A stretch of DNA of 64,000 bases from Zea mays (Eukaryota; Streptophyta; Magnoliopsida; Poales; Poaceae), in contig NC_050098.1 in the NCBI RefSeq assembly GCF_902167145.1, positions 31,614,501 to 31,678,500 on the forward strand, written 5' to 3'. Below the pieces are notes generated by a model. It ran no database searches, had not been told where the DNA came from, and was given only the letters and a program-made list of their open reading frames with translations. Each line of letters opens with the position of its first letter. The stretch's first letter is position 1. This document shows positions 1 to 9,964 of this stretch, in pieces. The position numbers were made by a program, and so were the translations under genes.

Positions 1-458
1 AAATGAATCCAAAACTTAGGGTTTGGCTTGTAAATCTTCCCAAATGTGAACCATGGGACTTTATATGCTTTAACATTATAGTTTTTACACTTTAGTCCAA
101 ATGTGCATAGTTTTTACACATAGGCCCCTAGGGTTTGGATTTAGGGTTTTCCAGGGTTCAAATGGGGTTTTTGGTATCTGAGGGGTATAAATGTGATTCA
201 AGTTTATTTTTGGGAACATTTTATGACTATTCCCCTAAAGCTTTTAGGTTTTCTCAACTTGGGTTAAGTTTTACCCCTTTAATCCCTATTTAGTGTTAAG
301 TTCCCTATCCAGGGTTCTATTTGCAAAATGTTATAACAACACAACTTGTTTGAAATTTTTGCCTAGTGAATGCACTCTAGGTGTGTCAAACATATGGAAT
401 GCCAATGCTTATGATGTTATGCTCAAGTTTTAGTAACAGTAACACTAGGGGTGTTACA
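1..458 (+). mobile_element. 3' part of a long LTR, cut by window start
   Basis: AT-rich non-coding sequence that ends in GGGTGTTACA, directly followed by the coding sequence of another retroelement (RNase H region of element A). The abrupt junction and the terminal TGTTACA resemble the 3' end of a long LTR of the Tekay/Del type, like the complete one at 24179-27218, which ends GTGTGACA. The left half and the matching target duplication lie outside the window, so whether this is a solo LTR or the edge of a whole element cannot be told. The boundary is inferred from the break in the element A reading frame. Confidence 0.45.
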
Positions 459-1887
459 GAGTCCACTCCACAATGAAGTCGGCTAGGACCTGACTCTTGA
501 TAGCGTGGCTGGGCTAGAATTCCAGCTGGAATTCGGTGAGCTCTGCTGCCCATTTGGTGATGTTGCCAGTGGCGTTTGAGTTGTGGAGGATGGCCCTTAA
601 TGGAAAGGAGGTCACCACCACAACTCTGTGCGCCTGGAAGTAGTGGCGTAACTTCCTGGACACGACCAGGACAACATAGAGGAGCTTATGTGTCTCGAGG
701 TACCTAACCTTCGCTTCATGGAGGACCTCGCTGACGTAATAAACTAGTTTCTGGACGGTCCGGGCGCTGGATCCTAGTTCTGAGTTCTCAGGTCTCTATC
801 CTTCTGGTGTCGCCCTTTCGGCGACTAACACCATGCTCACTGCTTCCGCAGCCGCCGCAATGTACAAGTACAGCGTTTCTCCTGGCTTTGGGGCAACCAG
901 GATCGACAGGGAGGTTAGGTGTTGTTTCAATTCCCGGAAGGCTTGTTCCGCCTCTCCGGTCCAAGCAAAAGGGCCAGATTTCCGTAGGAGCTTGAAGAAG
1001 GGCAGAGCCCTCTCAACCAGCCTTGAAATGAAGCGGCTCAGAGCTGCCAAAGATCCCGTAAGCTTCTGGATGTCCTTGACACGGGCGGGAGGCCTCATTA
1101 TCTCGATAGCCTTTATTTTTTCTGGGTTAGCTTCAATGCCCCTGTATGAAACCAGGAAACCCAGCACCTTTCCTGCGGAAACGCCGAAGATGCATTTCTC
1201 CGGGTTCAGTTTGGTGCGGGTTGCCCGCAGCTTGTCGAAGACCAGGGTTAGATCTTCTACTACAGTCGACCCCCTTCTAGTCTTGACCATGATGTCATCG
1301 ACGTAAACTTCCACCTTGTCCCGGATCAGGTCCCCAAAGGTCTTACTCATCACCCGAACAAATGTTGGCAGGGCGTTTTTCAGACCATAAGGCATCACAA
1401 CATAACAGTACAACCCATCTACCGTTACAAAAGCAATGTGCTTCCTATCTTCCCTAGACATCCGGATTTGATGAAAACTGGAGTAGGCATCTTGGAAAGA
1501 CAAAAAGTCGCACCCTGAGGTAGAGTCCACGATCTGATCTATACGTGGAAGTGGGTACGGGTCCTTGGGGCATGCCTTATTCAGGCTGGTGTAGTCGATG
1601 CACATCCTAAGTTTCCCGTTTGCTTTTGGCATGATGATTGGGTTGGCCAGCCACACGGGGTGGTGAACCTCCTCAATGAAGCCAGCGTGCAACAGTTTCC
1701 AAACCTCCTCACGGATGAAGTCCTATCGTTCCATGGACTGTCTCCGAGGCTTCTAGCTTACTGGCTTGGCGTTCGGATAGATCTTCAGATGGTGCTCAAT
1801 CACCTCCCTGGGGATCCCAGGCATCTGCGACGGCTCCCAAGCGAATATGTCGGAATTTGCCCGGAGGAAGGTGACGAGCGCGAGTTC
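459..1887 (-). pseudogene. RT and start of RNase H of element A
   Basis: The minus strand encodes a reverse transcriptase followed by the RT-RNase H connection. Visible landmarks are FAWEPSQMPGIP at the N-terminal edge, GKLRMCIDYTSLNKACPKD, the catalytic YVDDI (1291-1305, intact), KCIFGV, and RHYFQAHRVVVTTSFPL in RNase H. In-frame stops occur at 1753-1755, 1723-1725 and 796-798, and one more sits near 520-530. The frame runs directly on from the protease segment, separated only by the stop at 1888-1890. The RNase H is cut at 459 just after the residues AIKSQVLADFIVEW. It would polymerise element cDNA in a full-length copy; here it is a relic. Confidence 0.85.
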
Positions 1888-3081
1888 CTATTTCTCTCCC
1901 AGATCTCCCGCGACGCGGGTGGTACGGGATGGGTCTGCGCCGACCTGGATGGTCTTTGCAGTCACCTTTGAGTGCCCGCCGTCTGCTTCGGTTGGTTGCA
2001 CCTTCGGTGCTTTGGCGCCGGGGGCTGAGGAGCTTCTTCCTCCGCCGTTTGGCTGAGCGGTCTCGGCCGCCAGGGTGTGTAGTTTTTCAACAGCCGCCAG
2101 AGCGGCGGTGCGGTCACCCCGCACGGTGAGGACTCCTGTGGGGGATGGCATCTTGAGGACCAAGTACCCGTAATGGGCGATGGCCATGAACCGGTACAGG
2201 GCTGACCTCCCAATGATGGCGTTAAATGGGATGTTGACCTCCGCGACGTCGAACTGGACGTTCTCCGTGCGGAAGTTTTCCTCCGTCCCAAATGTAACCG
2301 GGAGCATAATACTCCCGAGGGGATATACGGGCTGTGGGCCTACCCCGGAAAATGGGCGGGAGGCCCCCAGCCGGGACCCCAGGATCTGCAGTTGCCTGAA
2401 CGCTGCATGGCTGATGACATTGAGGCCAGCCCCTCCATCGATCAGTACGTGATGCAGCCGCATATTGGCGACAATGGGGGCGGTGATGAGCGGTAGTACG
2501 CCGGCCCCCGCCATGTTGTCAGGGCAGTCGAGTGCCCTGAAAGAGATGGTGGTGCCCCTCCATCGTTGATGCGGGGCAGCTTTGGGGATTCCTAGGACTG
2601 CCGACAAGACCTCCCGTCGCAGGGTCTTGACACTCCTACGGGAGACGAGCTCCCAGCTTCCGCCGTACATGACATACAGCTTCTTGCGGCGGTCGTCGTC
2701 ATTGCCGGAGTCGGTTTCTTCGGTGAAAATGTCTCTAAGGTGTTTCTCGGGTGACTGGTAGGTGAGGTCCTGTCCTCCCACAGCCGCAACCTTATCGTCG
2801 GCCCCTTCCTTGTGAAGCCAGCGATGAGGCGGCGAGCCGTCCTTGGGGGATCGCTCGCGCCGCTTGCTGACGTGCTTTGCTAGCTTGATAATCTCCCGTC
2901 AGTCAGCGGCACTGTGGCGACTGTTGGGGTGCACCGGGCATGTGTTGCTACTGCCTTCCTGCGGCCGTGAGCGCTTGTTGCGCTTACCTTGGCCCCCAAT
3001 CGCGGCAGAGACGACCGGGGCAGCAACCCATTGATTCTTGCGGCCACGGCCCTTGTTTCTCTTTTTCTTCTTGACACTGTC
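1888..3081 (-). pseudogene. gag C-terminus and aspartic protease of element A
   Basis: This segment continues gag in the same frame: a lysine-rich stretch, a CPVH... motif, then the retropepsin region with VLIDGGAGLNVIS as the active-site motif (DGG in place of the textbook DTG, as is usual in this lineage) and FNAIIGRSALYRF further on. It ends at TAG (1888-1890), after which the RT frame continues without a shift. One additional in-frame TGA lies near 2898, where element B has a cysteine codon. The protease would mature the polyprotein. Confidence 0.8.
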
Positions 3082-4296
3082 CTAGGCGACAGCGCCGGAA
3101 CCACCGGTCTCGGTGACCCCGGCTTGCGGCGTTGAGTGCCAGGCACGGCCCTCGGCGGCCCTGGCACACTTATCAGCCAGAGCGAAGAGTGTGGTGACGT
3201 TGTCCACATCACGCGTGGCCAGCTTTTCCAGCATCTTCTCATCGCGCAGCCCCTGACGGAAGGCAGTGATGATGGAAGCGTCTGAGATATGAGGTATCGT
3301 CCCACGTACCTTGGTGAAGCGGGAAATGAATGCCCGAAGGGTTTCCCTGGGTCCCTGCCTTACTGCATGGAGGTGTGCTTCTACACCATGCTGCTGATAG
3401 GCGCTGGCGAAGTTCGCCATGAACCGCACGCAGAGCTCTTCCCAGGAGTATATGGATCCTAGGGCTTGGTTCATGAGCCAAGTCCAGGCTGGCCCAGACA
3501 GAGCTACATGGAAGTAGGTCACCATCACGGTGGTGTTTCCACCTGCCGCTGCAATGGCGGTGATATAGACCTGCAGGAATTCTGACGGGTTTGTCGTACC
3601 GTTGTATTTTTCTGGTAGGAGTGGACAGAACTTGGCTGGCCACGCCACCGCGCGGAGGTGGTCCTCTAGGGCGGCGCACCCTACTCCAGTCAATGGGATG
3701 CCCGCCTGGAATCGGGCATTTCCCGAGCCCGGCAGCACGACGGCTGCTGGACCTTGCTCGAGGTTGTGATTCTCGGGGCTCCGGCGGCATTCACGCGCCT
3801 CCATTAAGGAGAGGCGGGCATCCTTGCCCACACGCCTATGGTTGAGTTTGTCCCGTAGGTCTTCTGGTCTCTCTAGGTTGACTTGCGTACTTTCTGCCAC
3901 ATGTCTACGATTTGCTCGTAGGTCTTGGGTCGGCGCGGCCCTCTCCGAGGGCGAGTGCACCAGGGCCGATGCGTCGTAACGGCGTCGAGACGATTGAGGC
4001 CTGGGCCTAACTGAGCCAATGTGTGCTATGCCAAGGAGGTGATCCACGTCGTCGCGTCATTGTCCCACGGCCCCCGGCGAGGCTGTGGAACTCGGTGGGT
4101 GGTGCAGCAACTCCTTGGCCGTGGAGAGCGCTCCGGCTGGAGCGAGCCCTGATGGACTCCTGTGCTGCCGTGCGGAGCACATAGTTGCGGCACTGAATGC
4201 CGGGTAGTCGGACTCCTGTGGTGTAGCGGATGTGGCCCCCTCTTCCAAGGGGAAATCCTTGGAGGCTTCATCTTGGTGCTCGGCGATATGGATCAT
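3082..4296 (-). pseudogene. gag of element A
   Basis: The first ATG after the 5' LTR is at 4296. The capsid core (retrotransposon gag domain) shows ALSGPAWTWLMNQ, SWEELCVRFMANF and HAVRQGPRETLRAFISRFTKVRG. Upstream of it are two related arginine-rich blocks (DLRANRRH and DLRDKLNHRR). Nonsense codons at 4057-4059 (where element B has Trp) and 3082-3084 (probably a former Gln) interrupt it. Gag forms the cytoplasmic particle that packages the genomic RNA. Confidence 0.8.
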
Positions 4297-4356
4297 AGTG
4301 TCAAACAGGTAGCTAACAAAAACTTGAAGCCTAGCCCCACTACCTGGCGCGCCAAA

Positions 4357-5385
4357 TGTCGGGGAGGAAATCTCCCCGGCTGGGTGGCGGATTGCACCCG
4401 CCCTAAATCCCAAAGAGAGGAGGGGCCTAAGCGTTTTGCTTGCTACGAGACTGGTGGATCAACACACGAGAGCACGCGAGGGTTTAGAGTGGTTCGGACC
4501 GCCAGAGCGTAATACCCTACTCCACTGTGTGATGTATTGCTTGAGAGCTTATATGAACTTGAGAGTGTCTGCCTAGCGTTGGGTCTGGCGTCGCGTGCCT
4601 CCCCTTTTATAGCTGAATGGGGGCACGCACAAAGGGACTGGGCCCCAACATATGGGCCCAGGGACAAAATGTATATATAATACTTGAAGCTTCTAATGTT
4701 CGCTGCCAGGGCAATCTTCCCATGCCCTGACGCTGGAGATCTGCGTGTCCTTGGCGTGCTGGGGAAGCTTTCTTGCGGAAGGGACAACGAGCACAGTCCG
4801 CTGCATGGCATAGGCACGCTGTTTGATGATATATTGGACAGGCGCGCCATCTGACATAGTCTGCCAGCGGAGAGGACTGGACGCATTAAATGCCGAGGGG
4901 GCACATCCTTCGTTGGCTTGGCGCAGGCGTCGCGTCCCTACTGCAATAAATGCAGTGGCTGCGCGACTCCAGTGGCCCGACGTCAGACTCCTTCTGTTGG
5001 CTCACGTCATGGGCTACTAGCCATGTGGTAGTAGCGGGTTTCCGCCTTGGTGGGGGGGGGGTGCAAGCCCCGGACACGTGTCTACTCCGGACCCCTTCCA
5101 GGGGAAGGCCCGGGTATTTCCTGCCCCTAGGATCTGGGACCTGGTGGTGAACCGCCCTAACCACATTTGGAAGGGTCCGGGATCTGTCCCGGAGGTCCGC
5201 TCGCTAGGCACAGAGTCCAGTGCCTTTCATGCAGCAGGTCCAGGCCTACTGCGTACATCCAGAGCACCTCGACCCCCAAGGCAGTTGATGTTGCGCGACG
5301 ATGGGCCGTTTATTGCGCCAACTACGGACTTGGCACAACGCCTTTTCCTAGTAACAGGGGGTACCCCTGTTTCAAGGTACCGACA
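4357..5385 (-). repeat. 5' LTR of element A (1029 bp)
   Basis: Begins TGTCGGGGAG and ends GTACCGACA on the plus strand; bounded inside by the primer-binding region at 4341-4356. On the minus (sense) strand a TATAAAA box lies at 4605-4611. The first about 100 bases and the last about 20 match the LTRs of element B, so the two belong to related families. Confidence 0.85.
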
Positions 5386-5642
5386 GACTTGCTAATCATA
5401 TTTAGTATATACAATGATATGACACTAGACTCCTTAGTTAAATATAACGATGATGTAACATTACTAGTAAAAAGGAAACAAGAGCATAAGAGGGTAAAGT
5501 GAGTTGGCGACCTTGGGAAAGAAGAGGAAAAATGATCCTCAATTTGATGATACTTGATATGTAAAAAGTTTTTACATTTTTCAGTTACATTTCTAATTTG
5601 TGCATAATATATTTTACTTTGTTAGTTTTTTCTAATTATCGT
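5386..5642. other. AT-rich spacer between elements A and B
   Basis: No coding potential or known repeat is recognised. It ends in ATCGT, the target duplication of element B, and was contiguous with 12857 onward before B inserted. Confidence 0.6.
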
Positions 5643-6848
5643 TGTCGGAGAGGAAATTCTCCGGCCGGGTGGCGGAACGGACTCGCCCTAAATCCTAAGA
5701 TGAGGAGGGGCCTAAGCGTTTTGTCTGCTAGCTAGATGGACGATGAACACAAGAACACACAAGGGTTTAGAGTGGTTCGGGCCGCCGGAGCGTAATACCC
5801 TACTCCACTGTGTGATATATTTGAGCTTGAGAGCTTGTATGAACTTGTGAGTCTGAGTGTCTAAGTGAGCTTGAGCCTAAGTTGGGTCTGCCTTATAACG
5901 TCGTGTCCCTCCCTTTTATAGCTCAAGGGGGGCACGTACAAGGGTGTTGAGCCCCGACATGTGGGCTCAGGGGAAAAACGGAGGGAATACACATAGGACT
6001 ATCCAATGCCAGTGTCACCTAGAAGATCTCCAAGCACCATAATGTTCGTAGTCCATATAGTATTAATATCTCGCGGCTGCCTCCTCGGTAACGCGCGAGT
6101 CATGATGAGCACAGTGTATGCCGCAGCACGGGCGTACTGCCTGCCAACGGATTGGACAGGCACGCCGCCTGCAGGATGGCCTGGTCGCCGCCCGTCATCG
6201 GAGTGGACATGGCACATTAAATGCTGAGGCGGCACATCACCTGCCAGTGGAATGGACAGGGCTCATTAAATGTCGAGGCGGCACATCACCTGCCAGTGGA
6301 ATAGACAGGCGGTGCGCCTTATCCGCAATAAATGCAGAGGGCGCGCGGCCCAGAGGCCTTACGTTAGGCTCCGCCCGCAAGCTTACGTCATGAGCAGTCG
6401 GCCACGTGGCAGCATTGGGCCTCCGCCTGAGCGGGGAGCGGAGGTGTACGCGGTATGGTCTAGACACGTGTCGGCTCTGGACCCCCGCCTGGCATTGGTC
6501 AAGGCCTAGGTATTCTTTGCCCAGGAATCCCGAGACCTCGCTGTGAGTGGCCCGGACCCCACACAGAGGGGTCCGGGACCTGTCCCAGGGGTCCGGCTCA
6601 TGCCCGTGGGGGTCCTGGACCTTACTTCGGAGGTCCGGCCCACGTATACAGGGGTCCGGTACTTTTCCATGGGGGTCCGGACCCACTGTTGACGCCTTGG
6701 AGCATATTGTCTCCTCCGGCCACGTGGCGGCCCTGGAGCCGTCCACGTGGCGGGGTCGGGCGTTGTTTGCCACGCGACTAGAGATAGCCGCGCGGACACC
6801 GCGTCTTCATACTGTAGTAAGGAGTACCCTTGTTTTAGGGTACCGACA
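5643..6848 (-). repeat. 3' LTR of element B
   Basis: TGTCGGAGAG...TACCGACA, 1206 bp. Sense-strand TATAAAA at 5914-5920. A block around 6545-6690 repeats the phrase GGGGTCCGG several times. Directly inside (6849 onward) GTGGCCCCCGGGCCC is the complement of the polypurine tract that primes plus-strand synthesis. Confidence 0.9.
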
Positions 6849-7137
6849 GTGGCCCCCGGGCCCACCTCAGGGGATGTTACGAGCCTGCAGGTGGGGCCAA
6901 AGCTTGATTGGCGATCGGCGCGCTGCTTCTGTGCGCTTGCTGACGTAATCACTGCCAGTCCACCTTCGGTCACGCCAACTGCCACGTCTGTCCCCGTGGC
7001 TGACTGACCCGGGGCCCCCACGCATGATGGTTTCGCCGGGCCACGCGCGAGGTGCCTCGATACCGCTGCATTGGTTTTGAAAATTTACCTTCTCAGTCTT
7101 CTGCGGCGGCCCCAAGGAGGCGCGATACTGGCGTGAG

Positions 7138-7528
7138 TGGCGGTTCGCCTTCTCCGCACCCAGGAGCCGGTGCCCAAGGAGTATGACTTGTGGGCCCGGG
7201 CCCCCATGCCAGAGACTGGGCCGTTTGTTTCTTGCGGCGGAGATGAAGAGGCACACTACCGCGGGCGGTGGTTCGCTTTTCGGGCGCGCGTGGTGGTTCG
7301 CCTTCTCCGCACCCAGGAACTGAGACCCAAGGATTATGACTCGTGGGCCTGGGCCCCCGTGTCAGCGACTGGGCCGTTGTTTTTGGTGGAGATGAAGGTG
7401 CACACTACCGCGGGCGGTGGTTCGCTCCTCGTGGTGGTTCGCCTTCTCAGCACTCGGAGGCCCGCACACCATCTGTATGACTTGTGGGTCTGGGCCCCCG
7501 TGTCATAGGCTGGGCTGCTTCGGTGCGC
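7138..7528. repeat. Tandem repeat, about 2.6 copies of 141-153 bp
   Basis: Copies start at 7138, 7291 and 7432, each opening with TGG(C/T)GGTTCGCCTTCTC and containing ACTTGTGGGCC(T/C)GGGCCCCC and CACACTACCGCGGGCGGTGG. They sit between the polypurine tract and the antisense reading frame, where other Tat-lineage elements are known to carry amplified repeats. Confidence 0.8.
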
Positions 7529-7740
7529 GCCGGGCGAGATTTCCTGCAACGTCTCGGGGCACGAGCGGGAGTGTCTTCCTTGAAAAGGGATTCACCCCGC
7601 GTGAAGTAGTTACGCTTTCACATTCTTTCCAACTGTTGTGCCCTTTCGCCTTCGAGTTCTCCGCTCCCCATTGCATTTGCGCTCCTCTACTTTCCGCCGC
7701 CGTAGTTGTCGTGGCTTTGCTAGTCCATCCCGAGCGCTTC

Positions 7741-8040
7741 CAGTCTGAGGTGGCACTCAACCTAGTGTGCAACCTGCTCGGATGGGGCGCGTCGGCGTTC
7801 ACCGGAAGGATCCGCGCCAGCGCTCCTCTCCTCGGCAGTCTCGCCGCCGGGGAGTTCGTGCTCTTCATATCCTGCCTCTCATGTGGGTTGGTGCTACCGA
7901 TCTGGCCTTTCTTCCTGCTGCTGCTGGAGGAGCTCGGCTTCCAACATCAGCACCTTACGCCCCACTCCAACCTTCAGGCGGCCATCTTCGCCCACCTCTG
8001 CGAGATGTTCGTGGGGGCGACGCTTCTTTCGCCAGCGCCC
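7741..8040 (+). pseudogene. Fragment of antisense ORF with Transposase_28-like domain (element B)
   Basis: On the plus strand, opposite to the element's own sense, the translation reads FVLFISCLSCGLVLPIWPFF, then a Q-H-LTPHSN-LQAAIFAHLCE-FVGAT series. This matches the pattern of the same domain in element D (HNLTPNSISQAAIFVAVCEG, then YLGIAP), i.e. the family Pfam calls putative gypsy-type transposon (PF04195). The reading stops matching at about 8040, exactly where the kn1-like fragment begins on the other strand. It is a broken relic without function of its own. Confidence 0.65.
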
Positions 8041-8470
8041 GGACGAAAGGGTGTTGTGCAACGACCTTCCAGAGGTGGAAAGCGGGTTGAGCTACGGCTC
8101 CATCTTCTACATGAACTTCATTGCCTCCTGCAGCAGCCTCGTCAACTCCTCCCTGAGCCTCACCAGCACCTCGTGGTACGCCTCCATGAACTGGTCGAGC
8201 TCTGGCTCCGTCTCAGCGGCCAGGCCGCCAAGAGCCGTGTGCTGCCGTGCCTCCATCTCTTTGGGTTTAATGGCCTCGATGTCGCCTCCAACGACGAGGG
8301 CTCCTTCGCCTTGATGCACGCACCGAGGGGGCCACCGTCGTGTTCAGGGTGAGCGGCAGGTCTGCGCCCGGTGGTCGCGGCGGTAGCTGCGCCACGATGG
8401 CGCTGAGGGAGGATACCCATAGGCGGTGGTAGTGATCGCTGGTTCAGTTGCCAACACTGAAGACGTCGCC
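8040..8470 (-). pseudogene. kn1-like: Captured KNOTTED1-type homeobox gene fragment inside element B
   Basis: On the minus strand (same sense as the element) three frames in turn match class I KNOX proteins close to maize KN1. An N-terminal piece reads LWVSSLSAIVAQLPP and LPLTLNT (8434-8332); next come ACIKAKEPSS and GGDIEAIKPK (about 8330-8262). Then the KNOX2 region follows with EARQHTALGGLAAETEPEL, DQFMEAYHEVLVR and REELTRLLQEAM (8259-8107), and after a stop a tail with SGRSLHNTLSSG (to about 8040). The roughly 35 residues between EAIKPK and EARQ, which hold most of KNOX1, are missing, and the homeodomain is absent. Frameshifts near 8332 and 8296 and stops make it non-coding. KN1 is a shoot-meristem transcription factor; this copy is a transduplicate, not the gene. 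Family identity is from memory of KN1. Confidence 0.82.
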
Positions 8471-8945
8471 CGGGAGGTCGAACAAGATGTCGTAGCGACA
8501 GCGGCCGCGCGCCGCGACCCTGCTGATGTGAGTAGCTCATACCTATAGAAATGAGGCTAGTGCTCCGCTTGAAGGCGGATGTAATAACTTTTGTTTTTGT
8601 AAGATATTTTTGGGAACTATCAATTAAACAGCTCTTATATGTGCAATATTTGTTCTTGCTATGTGTGGCTTTACCAACTCCTCTCCTGGTACTTGGCCCC
8701 CCTGGGATGTAGGCTCGACGTGTCGAGACTGGATACCAGCATATCTAAGAAAGAGTTGGTGACTTGGCCTCCAGGAGGTAGCCTCTTCTAGTACCTGGAC
8801 CAATACACAGCTTCGGCTAGGAAGTGTTAGTAGCACACCCATAGGACCCATCGTCTGGTATCAGCCGTCCTTTGATTCACGCAACAGGACCTGCAGGATT
8901 TAGCCTGGGAAGCCAAGTCGTGTGTCCGGACCCCCTGAATCACAG

Positions 8946-9244
8946 CTCCAGGTACTAGGACACCCATCGCGGAGTGGTGGAGCGTGCAGGCTTAGTGTAC
9001 GGAACCAGGCTAAGCGGCTACACGGCTCTGGACCACCTCAGGAGACGTGCATCCATTCTCTAGAACCGAACCCTAGGTTCCTGGACCCACAGGGCTATAG
9101 TTCCAAATACTAGGGTACCCGTCACAGAGTGGTGGAGCGTGCAGGCTTAGGGTATGGAATCAAGCTAAATGGCTACCAACTTTGGACCACCCCAGGAGAC
9201 AAGTACCCGTTCTCTAGAACTGGCCCCCAGGCTGCCGGACCCCC
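8946..9244. repeat. Tandem duplication, two copies of about 155 bp
   Basis: Copy 1 (from 8946) and copy 2 (from 9102) share GAGTGGTGGAGCGTGCAGG, TCTAGAAC and GGACCACC(T/C)CAGGAGAC in the same order. A more decayed similarity extends upstream towards 8690. Non-coding 3' region of element B. Confidence 0.75.
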
Positions 9245-9686
9245 TGCCTTCGTAGAGGGGTCCTAAACTGCAAGCCTGGCTACTCAATTCAGATGTCATG
9301 ATACCAGCAAGGGTGGGAAACTGTATGGCTGGGTTAGATAAAAAATAATGTCTGGAAACTGCAGTAGAATAAAACCATCACAAGAGCACATCTGAGGGGT
9401 AAATTCTTTCTTTATAACTTGACATGCATGGGTGCAGACCAATAGGCCGGGCTTATGGGGGTGGACCCCACCGGGCTGGCGTACACGTATGCACAACCTA
9501 GTTACAAGAAGAAACCTTAACCGCTCAGACTTGCTCCTATGGGCAGAACTTACGGAGATGCTCTATGTTCCAGGTATTGGGAAGAGGCACTCCTTCAGTT
9601 GTGGCGAGGCGGACACACCCGGGTCGGCATACTTCCGTTACCTTGAAGGGTCCTTCCCAGCGGGAGGGGAGTTTATGGAGCCCTTC

Positions 9687-9963
9687 TCAGTTTAGAATTT
9701 GCCTTAGGACTAGGTCCCCAACCCTGGGCTCCCTACTATGCACAAACCGCTGGTAGTAGCGCCTGAGCGCTTGGTTGTAACGTGCATTTCGGATCGTCGC
9801 TTGCCATCTGCGTTCGTTGATGAAGTTCATGTCCTCACGCTGCAGCTGCTCCTGCATAAACCCATCAAAATGACTGGGCCCGTGGGGAGTCCATAAGGCT
9901 TTCCGGGGGAAGGCAGGCTTCGGCCCCATAGACCAGGAAGAGCGGGGTCTCCCTGGCAGCGCG
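9687..9963 (-). pseudogene. Integrase C-terminal remnant of element B
   Basis: Reads RAARETPLFLVYGAEACLP, then after a frameshift near 9870 a stretch with FMQEQLQREDMNFINERRWQ and REPRVGDLVLR, the usual end of gypsy integrase/pol. The catalytic core and everything upstream are deleted; the next recognisable sequence upstream on the minus strand (9965) is the gag-protease linker, so the deletion junction is at about 9964. Confidence 0.8.
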
Positions 9964-9964
9964 A

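Larger units (their letters stand above)
459..5385 (-). mobile_element. Element A: Ty3/gypsy (Tat-type) retrotransposon, truncated
   Basis: Read on the minus strand, this element has its 5' LTR at 4357-5385, a primer-binding region with TGGCGCGCCAGGTAG just inside it, then gag, protease, RT and the start of RNase H. It is cut at 459 by an inserted LTR, and the 3' half is outside the window. Sequence layout and LTR termini (TGTCGG...CCGACA) are shared with element B; gag-pol is related to but distinct from C and D. The presumed target duplication next to the LTR would be GACTT (5386-5390), with the partner not visible. Several in-frame stops show it is not coding-competent. Confidence 0.85.

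Noticed and set aside
7417..8352. A 311-codon plus-strand frame in element B
   Set aside because: It runs through a tandem repeat, a relic of the antisense ORF and the reverse strand of the kn1-like fragment; only 7741-8040 has meaning.
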